Assembly (NCBI RefSeq): GCF_050624435.1
Contig: NC_134536.1
Span: forward strand, 5,894,758-5,958,757
DNA from: Tenrec ecaudatus
Lineage: Eukaryota; Chordata; Mammalia; Afrosoricida; Tenrecidae
Reading direction: 5' to 3'
DNA length: 64,000 nt
The position numbers were made by a program, and so were the translations under genes. The notes beneath the pieces are model-generated. The model saw only the letters and a list, made by a program, of their open reading frames with translations, was not told where the DNA came from and did not search any database. Positions 10,104 to 21,468 of the stretch are shown here, one piece after another (the first letter of the stretch is position 1; every line of letters begins with the position of its first letter).

Positions 10104-12330
10104 CGAGTCTGTCGTCACTGTTACTGGGTTGTGTGCACTCTGCCTGCTGCTGCACTTCTGTCTAGCCACTCTGCTTGCCCTGAGATGCTTGTGGACCTCA
10201 GCAAGTGGCCTGGACCCTCGAACCTGAAGGAAGTAGATGAACATCCACAGCAGGTCAAACACGGTGTGGCAGAAGTGCTGATTCCCACTCAGATGAAGGA
10301 CCACCATCACATGAGATGGCCTAAATTCAGGTAAGCTCTACACTTTGGTCCTGACAGACTGAGATGCACCCAGCAGGGAGGACCCCGAATTCAGGGAATG
10401 GCATGATTTTCTAGTGGTCAACATGAAGGGCAACGGCACCAGCAGTGGCACGGTCCTCCGATTATGTGGACTCTGCTGCCCAAGGGCACAAACATCAACT
10501 GCTATGTCTGACTTGTCTGCGAGCAGGACAGGCCTCTGAAGTGTGATGAACTCATTCTTAGAAACCAATCTGGAGACACGGAGGCAAATTCAAGGTGGCA
10601 TCTTTCCAAAAAAGAAGTACAAGCTCAAATTCCCCCATTGCTGGCATATGCTACCAGGTAAATGGGACCACTATGTGCCCCAGCTCTATGAGCAGCTGTT
10701 GGGGAAGCAGGAACATGGGGGCATGAAGACTGGTCCTGAGGTGCCAGTGATGTTCTCAAATTCAGTGACCCATCTGGAGTTCTCCTCTTCCCAGTTCCGG
10801 GTCCCATTCCTTCTCATAGGTGAGACATGAAAAGTCAGAGAGTGGTTTAGCTAAAGTGACTTTCCCTTCATAATTATAGCTCACATGTCCCTATTTATGT
10901 TATGATCAAATTTGAACTCCATTTGGGGTGATGTTTTGGTATCCTTGATAAGCCTGCCATAGGTAGGTTTCTTGTGCCTTGTGGAACATGTGGGATTAAT
11001 AAGGTCACCGTTTGATTGGAAGGCAAAGAGATAAATGGCTCATCAAGCCCCACCCCTCTCTTTCTTGCTCTCTTGTGATTGGACCAGCATGCTGTTGATT
11101 TAGCTAGTTCTCTGCCTCAACTTGTGAGATATACTACCTGTGGGACAGCCAACCCGTCGATCATATTGCTAGAGCTTGAGGTTCCTTTGAGACCCGTTTC
11201 ACCACACTGCTGGTGTATACGTTGCTTGAGCTTTAGGCTGTTGGATCCTGCATTGCTTGAGTTTAATATCCCATCTGGCCCTACTTTGCTAAGCTGCTGA
11301 GCTGCTTACCCGCCCTGCTGTTTGCTGCCTATGGCCAGACTGCCGGCATTGCCCTTGAACTTGAACCTAGTAGCCCTCTTGAGTTGAAGGACATCAGTAT
11401 ATTAACAGTTCCACAGAAGTGAGTTGACCTGAGTTCTCTGTACTGCTGTTTGGACTAATTAGTTGTTATATTCCTTCATTCTGTATATATCTATATTCTT
11501 ATATGTCTGGGTTAACTAGGTAAACAAATTCATAGGCACTCATATGTGTATAGAAAGAGCTTTATATATAAGAGAAATTGAATATTGAGAAAACATCCCA
11601 TCCCACTCAGATCAAGTCCATAAATCCAATATTAATTAGCCCATATGTCTGATACCAATCTATAAAGTTCTCTCTAGACTCACACAACGCATGCAATGGT
11701 GCTGAATGCAGGAAGATCACAGGCCAGTGGGTGGAAAGTCTTGTGGATCCAGTGGCAGTGGAAGCATCTCAGTGCTGGCAGGGGTCTCCATGTGGCGTCT
11801 CCAGCTCAGGGCACTAGTGTAGTTCCATGTGTCTTGTCAGCTGCAATGCCTCCCAGGGAGTGAGCATGTGTCCTGCCTCCAACAAGCTATTTATCTCCTT
11901 AGCGCTTCCAAATGAGGTCATCAAGCTATGACCTGACTGACAGGCTACAACTCCACCTCTTCATTGTTAAGTCTCAAATTGACAAGAGATTATGTAACTA
12001 CCACAAGGCCCAACAAATTGTTCCTTATAAAAATAGCAATTTAAAGGATAAAATCAAAATAAAATCCAGATTAAAAGCCCAAATCTAGTGGTAGAACAAG
12101 GGATAACTCTTACAAGCAGACATACTTTCAGGTGCTGAGGCCCTGCTGTTCAGACTAGCGCAAGTACTGTGGGAGAGGTTATCCAGGGCTCCTTAAGTCC
12201 ATGCTTGTCACATTGGTTCCTCTTCTCTGGGGTCAGTAGAGCTGCTCTGGAGTTGCTGAACGTTGTGTTAGTTTTTGCTGTTTCCTTATCGTGAATAAAA
12301 ATAGAAACAATGAATGGGCTGATAAAAAAG
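10104..12330 (+). pseudogene. PEBP1: Processed pseudogene of PEBP1 (RKIP), split by an LTR insertion
   Basis: PEBP1 is a 187-residue cytosolic phosphatidylethanolamine-binding protein and Raf kinase inhibitor. The copy is intronless. ATG at 10185 starts [19 protein letters not shown], close to human MPVDLSKWSGPLSLQEVDE. Later segments match [44 protein letters not shown] and VPKLYEQLSGK, but in shifting frames. It is dead: the reading frame is lost after about residue 24, a Trp codon has become TGA near 10312, further stops follow, and the normal stop reads CAG near 10719. The 3' UTR is recognisable at 10740-10954 (including a stretch like GATCAAATTTGAACT) and again at 12011-12325, ending in a GAATAAAAATAGAAAC signal region and an A-rich tail. 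An insertion of about 1.05 kb separates the two parts. It lies inside an RTE LINE whose sequence resumes at about 12335, with an imperfect A-rich target duplication (about 10093-10103 and 12324-12339). Confidence 0.9.
10955..12005 (+). mobile_element. LTR-bearing insertion in the PEBP1 retrocopy
   Basis: A block of about 1.05 kb interrupts the PEBP1 3' UTR. It begins TG and ends CA and is flanked by AAGCC (10950-10954) and AGGCC (12006-12010), a near-match 5-bp target duplication. Its last 502 bp (11504-12005) is the same LTR-like repeat seen at 32375-32858 and 50510-51002. The first 550 bp is not in those copies; it may be a remnant of internal sequence or a second element. The 5-bp duplication suggests an ERVL/MaLR-like family. 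It is an old fossil. Confidence 0.65.
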
Positions 12331-12459
12331 AATAATAGGAAAGGAATATACAGACTCACTGTACCAAAAATGATTGGTCCATGTTCCACCATTTCAGAAA
12401 GGAACACCTGATGAAGCACTGATGCTATTAAAGAAAGACTCCCCCCCCCAAAGTTTTCA

Positions 12460-12665
12460 GGAGCTCTGGTGGTGTAGTGATTATGCACTCAGCTGGTAGC
12501 TACAAGGTCAGCACTTTGAAACCACTAGCCAGCTCCAAGGGAGAAACACAAGGCTCTCTACTTCCATGAAGAGTTACAGCCTCAGGGGCAGTTCTACCCT
12601 GTCCTATAGTCAGTCTGCCCTGTTGCTATGAGTCAGAATTGGTTCAATGGTAGAGTTTGGGGTGG
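12460..12665 (+). mobile_element. AfroSINE
   Basis: Head GGAGCTCTGGTGGTGTAGTG, box GGTCAGCACTTTGAAACC, body AGGCTCTCTACTTCCATG, tail TTGCTATGAGTCAGAATTGG. Marks the 3' limit of the interrupted RTE before it. Confidence 0.85.
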
Positions 12666-13689
12666 GGGTGGGGTGGGGATTGTTGAACTTTTCATCAGTA
12701 GAATCCCATGATCAACTCCTAATACATCACACCTCTTTAACGAGTAGTGTAAATTATGAATGCAAGAAATAGGGTGAAAAAAATATTTGACTTCCTGATC
12801 ACTTACTCACTGTAAACTATGTGATTGGAAGCAACTTATTTCTACCTTGTTTTTCAAGTGGTTTCAGATTCTTGGACAGGATTTCTTAAGTAGCTGTACG
12901 GCAGAGATATTGTGAGCGAATCATATCACTTAATAAGTGTAGGGACGGGTTCTAGGAATTAAAAACAATTCCAGGGAAGCCATGTGACACTGGTAAAAGA
13001 AGGAGTTGGAAAGTCCAGTGAGAATGAGACTTTGAATAAGAATATGATGTAAAATCATGTAAATTAACATTTACTATGAAGATATAGTCAATTGCATATG
13101 AACTATAAGCCTGTGTGTTAGTTAAGGCAATCCTGGCTAATAAGCTTAGTGATGATAAGAATAAAGGAACAAAAGAAAAAATAGAGTCCTACGGATGAGA
13201 GAGTGTTCCCACCCTGCTACCACCTCCAGTCATGATTCCTCTGCTGAGGAAGGATCAGGGTGGATGTCAGGGAGGCAGCCAGGACCTTGAAACAGTCTCA
13301 GCCATGAATGAATGACTCTAGTCGTTCTTGTTTGAGGATGTCCGAAGTCTAGCCAGGTAGCACCAAGACCTTGAAAGGATCAACCATGTCCCAGCAGTGC
13401 CTTCCCTGCCCCCTCCCAGGTCCCTCCTTGTCGTCTGAATCACCCAAACCACCAGGATAGGGATGACTCCCTGCCATCTGTCTACCAACTCATCATGTTG
13501 TGGGAAAAAAATGTATCAAACCCAGTATGGATATCGGTCATTGTTTCTGGTGTGATAGCAGGTCTCATTAAAGCCACACTTTCATCCTACCCTTAAATGT
13601 CTCATAAAATGGAAGCAGGTCAGTTACTATCATTTCCCTTATCCCAGGAGAGGTTTCCGTCTGCCATGAGGAGGAGCCAGCACTTGGGA
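12666..13689. other. Unassigned intron
   Basis: A G-rich run at 12658-12680, then AT-rich intron to 13190 and GC-richer sequence to 13690. Nothing recognised. Confidence 0.45.
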
Positions 13690-13765
13690 AGGAGCCCCAG
13701 GGCATAGTGATTAAGCATTAGGCTGTTAACACGTGGCCAGAAGTGCAAACCACCAGCTGATCCAA
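13690..13765 (+). mobile_element. AfroSINE head fragment
   Basis: tRNA-like 5' part only: GGAGCCCCAGGGCATAGTGA, TTAGGCTGTTAACACG and AAACCACCAGCTGATCCA. Confidence 0.6.
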
Positions 13766-14007
13766 CATCTCTGCCTGGGCCCCAGTGTGGCTGGTGGGCT
13801 CCCCAGCATGACCCATGTGGGTCTGCTGCCAATCTCTTAGGTGGCTGCTCATCTGTCTCCGGGGCCTCCATGTAAACAGCAGGTCTCGACACAGGCTGCC
13901 AGAGCTGAGTCCTGTTCAAGACCCTCTGCCCACTCTCACGCAGCATGGTGTGCGGTCCCTGACTAGTCTGTAACCGGGAGCCGATGAGAAGCTTTGTGTT
14001 CCCAGGT

Positions 14008-14212
14008 GCTCTATATGGGTAGCATAGTGAGTTAGGGGAGGGGCTGCTAACCACACTGTCAGCAATTTGAAACCACCGGCTGCTCAGGGGGAGAGAGATG
14101 AGGCTTTTTGCTCTCAGCAAGAGTGTCCTGCTCAGAAACCCACAGGAGCAGTTCTAGTCTGCCCTACAGGGTCACTATACGCAGGACGTGACTCAATGGC
14201 AATGCGTTTATT
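14008..14212 (+). mobile_element. AfroSINE
   Basis: Head AGCATAGTGAGTTAGGGGAG, GCAATTTGAAACCACCGGCT, body GAGATGAGGCTTTTTGCTC, GAAACCCACAGGAGCAGTTC, tail GGGTCACTATACGCAGG. Confidence 0.82.
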
Positions 14213-14324
14213 TTACTCTTTCCCCAAATGGCCAATACTGCCCCCTAGGGAGTGCCGGGATCATCCTAGAGAGGAGGTGGGCGGCGGGGGACGGGGGGCG
14301 GACATGGGGGGTGAAAGTGAGTAA

Positions 14325-14530
14325 ACTCAAGCGCTCACTGCCATGAAGTCATTCTAGCTCATAGCGACTCTGTAGGACAGACTGGAGCTGTCCTTGTGGG
14401 TTTCTGAGACTGTGACTCTCCAAGATTAGAGAGCCTCATCTTTCTCTCCCGGAGTTGATCCTGGACTTGAACTGCTGACCTTGTGGTTCACAGTCTGACA
14501 ACAACCCTCTGTACCACCAGGGCTCCTGGA
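14325..14530 (-). mobile_element. AfroSINE, reverse strand
   Basis: Tail complement AGCTCATAGCGACTCTGTAG, body complement AGCCTCATCTTTCTCTCCC, head complement GACCTTGTGGTTCACAG, ending TACCACCAGGGCTCCTGG. Nearly full length, 400 bp upstream of PRKN exon 2. Confidence 0.87.
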
Positions 14531-14639
14531 TTATGGGCTCTAGTACACATGTGTTTCATGGCTTGGGGGCTGCTGACACCTCTCTTTTCTACAAACGAGG
14601 CTCTAGGCAAGATAAGTTTGGGGAACTTATGCTCTACAC

Positions 14640-14745
14640 CAAAGCCTTTTAAACTGTGGGCCACGGTTCCATGTGGGGCACCTCACTGAATGTGAGGATT
14701 ACAAAAATGTTTGCAAGAGGAAACGGTTTATAAGTGCACACGACC
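14640..14745. repeat. Possible Charlie-type hAT fragment
   Basis: TTTTAAACTGTGGGCCACGG resembles the subterminal sequence of Charlie-family hAT elements. No matching second end was found. Confidence 0.3.
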
Positions 14746-14928
14746 CCAAATTAATTCAACATCAATCGCGTTTCAAACCCAAGGTGTTTTTGGCAGTGCT
14801 TGTCCACACTGCAAACATCTTGGGGCATGAGGGTGGCAGGTAGAAACCGTTTACGAAGCCCATCCCTGGGAGTGTGTGCGGGCCCAGTGGGCTCCAATAG
14901 GCTGCTCACTTGCTTTTATCTGGTTCAG

Positions 14929-15092
14929 TGTTCGTCAGGTTCAACTCCAGCCATGGCTTTCCCGTGGAGGTCCATCAGGACACCAGCATCTCCCAGCTCA
15001 AGGAGGCGGTTGCCAAGCGACAGGGGGTTCCGGCTGACCAGCTGCGAGTGATCTTCGCCGGGAAGGAGCTTCGGAACGAGTGGACTCTGCAG
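14929..15092 (+). CDS. PRKN: PRKN (parkin) exon 2, ubiquitin-like domain
   Basis: Parkin is a cytosolic RBR-type E3 ubiquitin ligase that, once activated by PINK1 on damaged mitochondria, tags outer-membrane proteins for mitophagy. This exon encodes residues 3-57 of its N-terminal ubiquitin-like domain ([15 protein letters not shown] to [10 protein letters not shown]). Length is 164 bp, equal to human exon 2 (c.8-171). It begins in phase with a split Val codon (exon 1 supplies ATG ATA G), follows a pyrimidine-rich tract ending in CAG at 14926-14928, and ends CAG before GTGAGT at 15093. The Ile44 patch, Lys27, Arg33, Arg42 and Lys48 are kept. Against the human protein as I remember it the changes are D18H, S19Q, F24S, V29A, D53E and V56L. 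An upstream in-frame ATG at 14910 is intronic and not the start. No stop or indel. Identity is very secure. Confidence 0.97.
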
Positions 15093-15297
15093 GTGAGTGT
15101 TCCCAAGTGACCACCTTCTAGAATTGGGCCAGCACCCTGGCTCCTGCCTTGTCTGCAGTCAGTCTGACATTCACGCCCAAGATCTGATAGAATAAGCAGT
15201 GGCTGGGGAATCCTTGAACTTTACTCCTCTCTGCCTCATTAATTCTGACCTTCTTAATTATGCATGAAAGCTGCAAGCAGGCTGGGCTAGAAGAGCA

Positions 15298-15300
<3 letters not shown>

Positions 15301-15361
<61 letters not shown>
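15301..15361. repeat. (GA)30 microsatellite near PRKN exon 2
   Basis: Pure GA dinucleotides from 15301, about 208 bp downstream of the exon 2 donor. Its complement gives a spurious run of Ser-Leu codons. Confidence 0.98.
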
Positions 15362-15362
<1 letters not shown>

Positions 15363-17604
15363 ACGAAAATCAACTGGGCTCGGTGGATAAATGTTTACCG
15401 ACTGTAAGGCACAGACTGTGCAATTGCTGGGTCTCTTCGATTTCCACCTCACCCATTCCATCTGAATCTTAATGAAGAAGGATTGGAATAAATGGTTCCA
15501 AACCAGGCCACCCCAGTCAGTGTGAGGGGAGGGATTCATTACCCAAGTGTGACCCCTGGAGGCTCCTTGAAGCTCTGCTGGGTATCTACCACCCAGCATC
15601 CGAGGACAGCTGTGCTCCGAAACTGCTCCAAGGTCCGGGATGCCCAGGGTGGGCTCAGAGTCACACATGTGTCATTTCGAAGCTGGCAGAGAGCAGGAGC
15701 AGGCACAACAGACAGACATGTGCAGATGTCATTTCTCCGAGGGTCAGCTTGGCTGGGTCTGTTTCCTCAGAATCGGATATAACACAGAAGTTATGAAGCA
15801 GGCAGTGGCCCCTCACCCATTGTCCATCACACCTGCTCCTAATCCAATCAGAACCTGGCATGTTGCTCCTCTGGGCGCACTGTGTGGCACATGGCTGTGG
15901 GCAGGAGGTAGGGAGCCATCGGTACACAGCCTGCAAGGAACGGAACCCAGCAAGTGCCACTCAGCATTCACTACAGAAGCCTCCACACACTTGGTGCCTT
16001 CAACAGTGGGACAAGTGACTCAGGGAGCCTACAAACACCCCTCCCCCTTCTGCACCAGCTCAGATTCATGGAGGGTGACCTCGTGTCTGTCTGCATAGCT
16101 GACCCTCAGTACTTACCTTCCATCCCAGTCTCTTCTGGGTTATCCTATGGCTTTGTGAAAGGCCTTTGGAATTGGGGGCATGAAGGAAGAGACTGAAAGG
16201 CACACTGTCCTCATCACCCCCTGCCGGCAGTGGCACATGGACTCCCTGTGCACAAACTGCAGAGCTTGAATTTAGGGCAGTTTGTGTTCATAAGGCAAGT
16301 GTGTGTGCTAAAAAAAATGTTTTGATTGATTGATTTTTAGTTCAGCAAACTATAAAGCTTCTGTAAAGCTTCTTTGGCTGTACTTGCCAACTTCTCGATC
16401 CAAGAATGTTCTGGCACAAATAAATGATTGTAAAGCCTATGACCTTACGCCAACCATCTGATACGTGACTAGAACATTCAGGTTCTAGAGCAGAGGTGAG
16501 GAACGTCCATCTATGGGCCATGTAAGGCCTTCTGCACCTTTCCTACCAGCTAACCATACACGTGACCAAAGAGAAGCAAACCCTGCCATAGAGAGGAGGA
16601 TGCATAGAGATGGAGAGCCCTTGGGGTTCAATCAGAAGAATGATGTGTTTCTGTCTGTGACGAGAGTGGAAACCTGCAGGTTGATAATACCTGTGGCGAT
16701 ACCTGGGAGGCCACTGGGCATTTCCGGCTGGAGCTTTGAGGGCTCGTCTCACAATTAAGGACAGTGTGCATAGAGGTACACACTGCAGCTCCTTGCTAAG
16801 GTGTCCTTGCTACGGGGCAGCATGGAGAGCGAGCTAGGGGAAGGATGTAAGCAAGTGGAGAGGCCAGCAAAGAAGGTCGCATTTCTTCCACTGACGTTTC
16901 TGAGGCTATCTGGTAGACCCCTGATTCTAGGGACAAAGGGTGAATAATAAGATTTCCTGTCGTGACAATTTAATAAAGGGACTAGCTAATAAAAGAGGAA
17001 AGCCAGTAAGTCACGATGCTTTGTGTGAAAGGGGAAGGGACAAATAGACAGGAACTGGTAAGGATCACGTGTGTTGTGAAGAGGTGGAGGAAGGTTGGGA
17101 GAATCAGCTTTTTGGTTTGGTGAGTTTGGTGACTGAGGAGACCTTCGGGGCTGTCGACCAGTCCGGCAGCTGGCCACCTGACCACAGGGGTAAGCTCTGA
17201 GCAAGGGAACAGGAACACAGGATGTTCAGAGCACAGACAGACAGCTTGCTACAAACGTGGGGGAGAGGCAGAGATAGGGCTGTTCACTGGAGAAGTAGCA
17301 CGTCCACACCACGTTGTACTACTTTTTCTAGCCATTGACTGCAGGCAGGGCTGCTTGCTACCATTTAAATAGTTTGTAAATAGGATTTTTTATTCTGACT
17401 TTTTCTTCACTTAACATTATATCATAAGCTTATTTCTTGGTATATAACTTTCAGCTCCAATTCTCAAGGTGATACCCGATTATATATTACTACCATATTC
17501 ACTATTCCACATTTCAAATCCAGCCAAAATGTTTTCTGAAAATGTGTGTGCTGCCTATTTAGAGAGTAACTTATGTGTGTCGCTATCCTGTCCATCATTC
17601 ATTC
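15362..17604. other. Unassigned intron 2 sequence
   Basis: Largely unique-looking sequence. At 16493 CAGAGGTGAGGAACGTCC resembles an old hAT end, but no partner end was found. 17360-17530 resembles an ancient L1 tail but is too diverged to call. Confidence 0.4.
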
Positions 17605-17768
17605 AGGGTCATCCACCTTGCTCATTGGTAAGATGGGAATAGTAATAGTACTTACCTTGTTGGAATTTTTGAGGTGTAAATGTGTTAATTAAGCAAAACT
17701 CATAGAATAGAATATGACATATGGCAAGTACTATAGAAATTTTAGCAATTACCACCACCACTATCATC
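17605..17768 (+). repeat. MIR ancient SINE
   Basis: Follows MIR order: TCATTGGTAAGATGGGAATA, GTAATAGTACTTACCTTG, GTGTAAATGTGTTAATTAAG and GGCAAGTACTATAGAAATTT, then a TCA-rich run at 17764-17779. Confidence 0.7.
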
Positions 17769-17779
17769 ATCATCATCAG

Positions 17780-18804
17780 GCAGGCATCAACCTCAATAAA
17801 CCAGGACTCTTACAGTGAATCATGACAAGTGGGCTTGCAATAAGGAGTTAACACAATAATAATGTCATAAGGATTCTACTGGAACAAAAACATATGAGCA
17901 TGTGTTTGACACGTGAAACTTTATAGAATGTTTTAACTATTTTGATTAAAGTGAAAACCCAGACCTGTCGTGTTTAGAAAAGAGTCATCATGGTCTCATT
18001 GTTTTAAAAGATAATCTCTGAAACCAGTTATCCACATCACACTCTTTGTCAGCAGCAAATGAGAAAGAGCTATACATTATTTTCCTACATTATAACTAGT
18101 GCTCTCTAGATGTTTTCATCCTTTTTCTTCTATCTATATAAGAATATATAATAAAATATTAATCTTTGACATATTATTTACAACAGAGTGATGTCTTCTC
18201 TTTATAAAGGGCTCTTGTCTGTTCTTGTAACAGGATTCAGGATTTGTTCAAATGATGGGCAACCCTGTCTTCTAATACTCAGATCTAACATACTACCCAT
18301 CAGCATACCTAAAATCACCTTATGTAACTTCTAATTCATTATTCGGGCTTAGACAGGGAAAGCAACAATTCAAATATAGCTGAATATGAGGTTGCTATGA
18401 GTCGGAATTGACTTGAGGCTGTTGGCATACTAAAACTGGTGAGCGTTATAGTTAGACTACCTTGTAAGTTAATAGGTACTTAATTGAAGAAATTGCGCTC
18501 AGACGCATTAGAGTGATGATTGTGCAACTCTTCTTGATTGATTGAACTATTGAGTTTCATGATATGGGAATTTCATGCCGATGAGAATGCTGTGAGAAAA
18601 CTAAAATAAAAACAAGTTTAAAACAGAAAACATCAAGTGAAACGCTTAAATAGGCAGATTCTGGAAGCTGTGAGTGGCACTGAGAAATAAAAGGGAAAGG
18701 ACAGATTTTTTTTTTTTAATAACAGGGACTTGAGAATTTCTGTAGGGTTTTAGTTGATTGACCTGGTTTGTATTATTTTTATTGTTACCAATATAGGTTT
18801 ATTA
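17780..18804. other. Unassigned AT-rich intron
   Basis: Only a SINE tail scrap is seen (GGTTGCTATGAGTCGGAATT near 18388). Confidence 0.45.
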
Positions 18805-18995
18805 AGGAACCCGGGAGCTACAATAGTTATGCATTCATCTACTAGCCTAAAGATTTATGGTTCAAACCCACCCATTGGCCCTGCAAGAAAAATACCTGCC
18901 AATTGCAATCATAAAAATGCGAGCAAAGAAACCTTCTAGGGCAGGTCTGCTTCATCATGTAGGATCATGGTGGGTCAGAATGGACAGGTATATGT
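18805..18995 (+). mobile_element. Diverged AfroSINE
   Basis: Head GGAACCCGGGAGCTACAATA, box ATGGTTCAAACCCACCC; degraded body and tail near 18970 (GTGGGTCAGAATGGACAGG). Confidence 0.6.
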
Positions 18996-20272
18996 TAACC
19001 CAGAGAGGAGAAACTTGGATATACTTAAATCTCCGTCCCTGAGAAATGACTCTATTCATGGTATCTTTGTAATGATGGGCTTAACTTACAAACTAGAAGA
19101 CGGCCTGTGATTATTCCATTTGCAAAGGAATATTCCATTTTATAAAATGATTCACCAGGATAACCATACATGCCTTTGAACAAATATTTAATTGTGTGTG
19201 TACACATTTAGCAACTCATTTTATAAAATAGGTCATTCTTATAGTATTAAAGGATGTTAGTTTATTGCTCCCATCTCTTCGATGCCTTTTAATACAAAGT
19301 CTGAGAGCAGAGGACCAGGGACATTTAGATTTGAAAGCCTTAAGTGGTAAATGTGAGAGAAACACAAATTACAGAGAGAGGCCCACTTATTAAATTAGCT
19401 ATGCTTTTAGTGACACATATGATAGCAGTATTTTAAAATCTGTGACTAGTGACAAATGCCTCTGCCTGACAAGGTAAGCCACTTGCAGTGCCCTGCCATC
19501 GGTAAGACAACACACCTGTTACAGTCAGGAACATAGATGGTGCCCGTCACATTGAGAGTCACCATGGGGAGATCTGAAACTTTACAAAGCTGTACAGAGA
19601 CACTATGTCCCTGGCCTATATCCATAACCACTGCTTATATGTTATCCAAATTCCAAAAATGTTGACATTAAAAAAAGTTTTTAAATGTTTTTTCCAACAT
19701 TATCATGTGTCTTTGAATATACTTATATATATATTTACATGTATCTTCCTTTTTTATTAGTTGAGATTTAGTAAATATATCATATCATTCTCTATTTCAT
19801 TCACATCAAGTAGAATTGTACCATTGCTACCACAATCAACTTCCAACCAATCTTTCCCTACATGGTCTCCTTGACCTCGTTATCCCTTGGGATGAAGGAG
19901 CTTCAAAACGTCATTGAAAAGTTCTGTGGTTGCTTACCTCCATTTTACCATGAACTTTTAGAAGCCCTCTCATAGATACTGTTTGTACAAACTGAAAGGA
20001 CACAGGTGCAAATACCAGCAGACTCCTTGCCGGTGGGGCCGGGTGCCATCATAGATAACCAGGCCTCTCTTCCAAGCAGCCCTTGAGTGGGTGTGAGCCT
20101 CCCGGTTCTTTGTTTACTTACTAGTGAAGTGATATGACCACACGGCTTATCACACACAACGGGGGGCTTTTAAGAATAAAGAGAGAAAGAATCTTGGAAC
20201 CTCAAGAAGGAACAATGAGCCCAGTAGAGATGACCAGTGAGCACGGTAACTTTCACGTCTAACCACTGCATC
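18996..20272. other. Unassigned intron
   Basis: AT-rich. 19660-19880 resembles an old L1 3' UTR in antisense (GCTACCACAATCAACTTCC) at low confidence. Confidence 0.35.
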
Positions 20273-20455
20273 ACCAGGCCCCCAATAGTTCTGCTAGGTT
20301 TCTGTGGGCTGCTAATTGCAAGGGCATTGGTTCAAATCCATTGGCTGCTCCACAGGAGAAAAGTGAGGTTTGCTGCTTCTGTTAAAAGCCAATGTCAGAA
20401 CCCTGCTCAGGATTACAGCGAGTCAAAATGGTCTTTGTGGAAGTGGGTTAGACTT
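20273..20455 (+). mobile_element. Diverged AfroSINE
   Basis: GGGCTGCTAATTGCAAGGGC, GGTTCAAATCCATTGGCTGC, then a degraded body and tail ACAGCGAGTCAAAATGG. Confidence 0.65.
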
Positions 20456-21421
20456 TGTTTATAATTCTGCTATTGTATCTTTTTCCTAGTTGACCAGTTG
20501 TTCTTTCTCTATATCGTAATGAATATATTAGCACTTATAATTTTATAATTCATGTATTTTCCATGAATACTACCAGATTGTCTTCTATTTTATTATCATT
20601 GTCAGTTCAAGTATACAGGCAGGCATTGAAGAAACACATTTTTCCCCCTCCTCCTGGAACTGTTGTTAGATTTCAGTTCAGTGTTTTAGGTACTTGGAAA
20701 TTGGCGGATTGTTTTCATGGAAAGATTTTCTTGCAGACAAAACTATTACTGAGGACAGAGGCTGATGCTGTGGGGTTAGTAGGTGAACTTGCAGGGCGGC
20801 TGTTATGTGGCGAGAGCGCTCCTTCAGGAAGAACCTTGCTTGGTCAGCTTATCCCTCCTTGTTTGTGTCCCACACCGACAATATCGGCGTCACCCATCCC
20901 TGCATTGTCCAGACCCCTCAGAAATGGAGTTTTACAGCCCAAAGGAAGACTTGCCATTTCAGAGTCCAGCAGCCATAGCACACATTGTTGAGGATTGCCA
21001 CAGACATGCGTAGACCCGCACACAACAACAACAACCACACAGTTGAGATACTATTTACTGCTAAGGAGCTGAAGCCGCATATCCTGTAAGTGTGCTGAGC
21101 CCTGGTCTCAGGCACTCCCACGCTCCTCTGACCCTGGTTCCCAAGGCAGTGTGTGAGTGACTCTTGAAACCAACCCCCCAAATCAGAGCAGAGGATGCAT
21201 TTAATTAGTGCTCATAATGTGGAGGCCTGTCTCATAGGAAGCCTGACAAATGAAAGAGAAGACGTTACACACCGTGCAAATCTTATTACTATTCACTGAA
21301 GCCCCGGTTTCAGTATTCTGTTCTGTTGTCTGTTATTGGCTCAGATTCCAGCATACCAATTGACCTGATTCTGCAGAAGAAAACACAGTCATCACTGTTT
21401 AAGGGAAGGCTGAGGAGACTA

Positions 21422-21424
<3 letters not shown>
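20456..21424. other. Unassigned intron
   Basis: Contains a 142-codon open frame (20563-20991) with no recognisable domain; treated as chance. Confidence 0.45.

Positions 21425-21467
<43 letters not shown>
21425..21467. repeat. (GT)21 microsatellite
   Basis: Uninterrupted GT dinucleotides. Confidence 0.97.

Positions 21468-21468
<1 letters not shown>

Larger units (their letters stand above)
9385..12455 (+). mobile_element. RTE LINE fragment hosting the PEBP1 retrocopy
   Basis: Sense RTE sequence: the linker between endonuclease and RT is recognisable (CTCATGTGCAAGTTCAAG near 9399, a CATCATGCACGAAGAAAG match near 9746, GTGCAAAGACCTAGAACT near 9944), running to AAAAGAAGATG at 10093. It resumes with GGAATATACAGACTCACTG at about 12343 and ends near 12455. 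A minus-strand SINE (9448-9630), a GT run (9832-9865) and the PEBP1 retrocopy are later insertions or expansions. Both the endonuclease and the RT core are missing. Confidence 0.85.
1..14928 (+). other. PRKN: 3' part of PRKN intron 1
   Basis: Everything upstream of exon 2 is read as intron 1, because PRKN exon 1 carries only seven coding bases and lies far upstream in mammals. The interval is almost wholly dispersed repeats and pseudogene sequence; no other exon was recognised. The assignment follows from exon 2 and gene structure in other mammals. Confidence 0.85.

Noticed and set aside
14910-14928. Upstream ATG as a start for parkin
   Set aside because: It lies in the polypyrimidine tract before the splice acceptor; the true start codon is in exon 1.
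15258-15668. Open frame with a long Ser-Leu run
   Set aside because: Produced by the GA microsatellite read in antisense.
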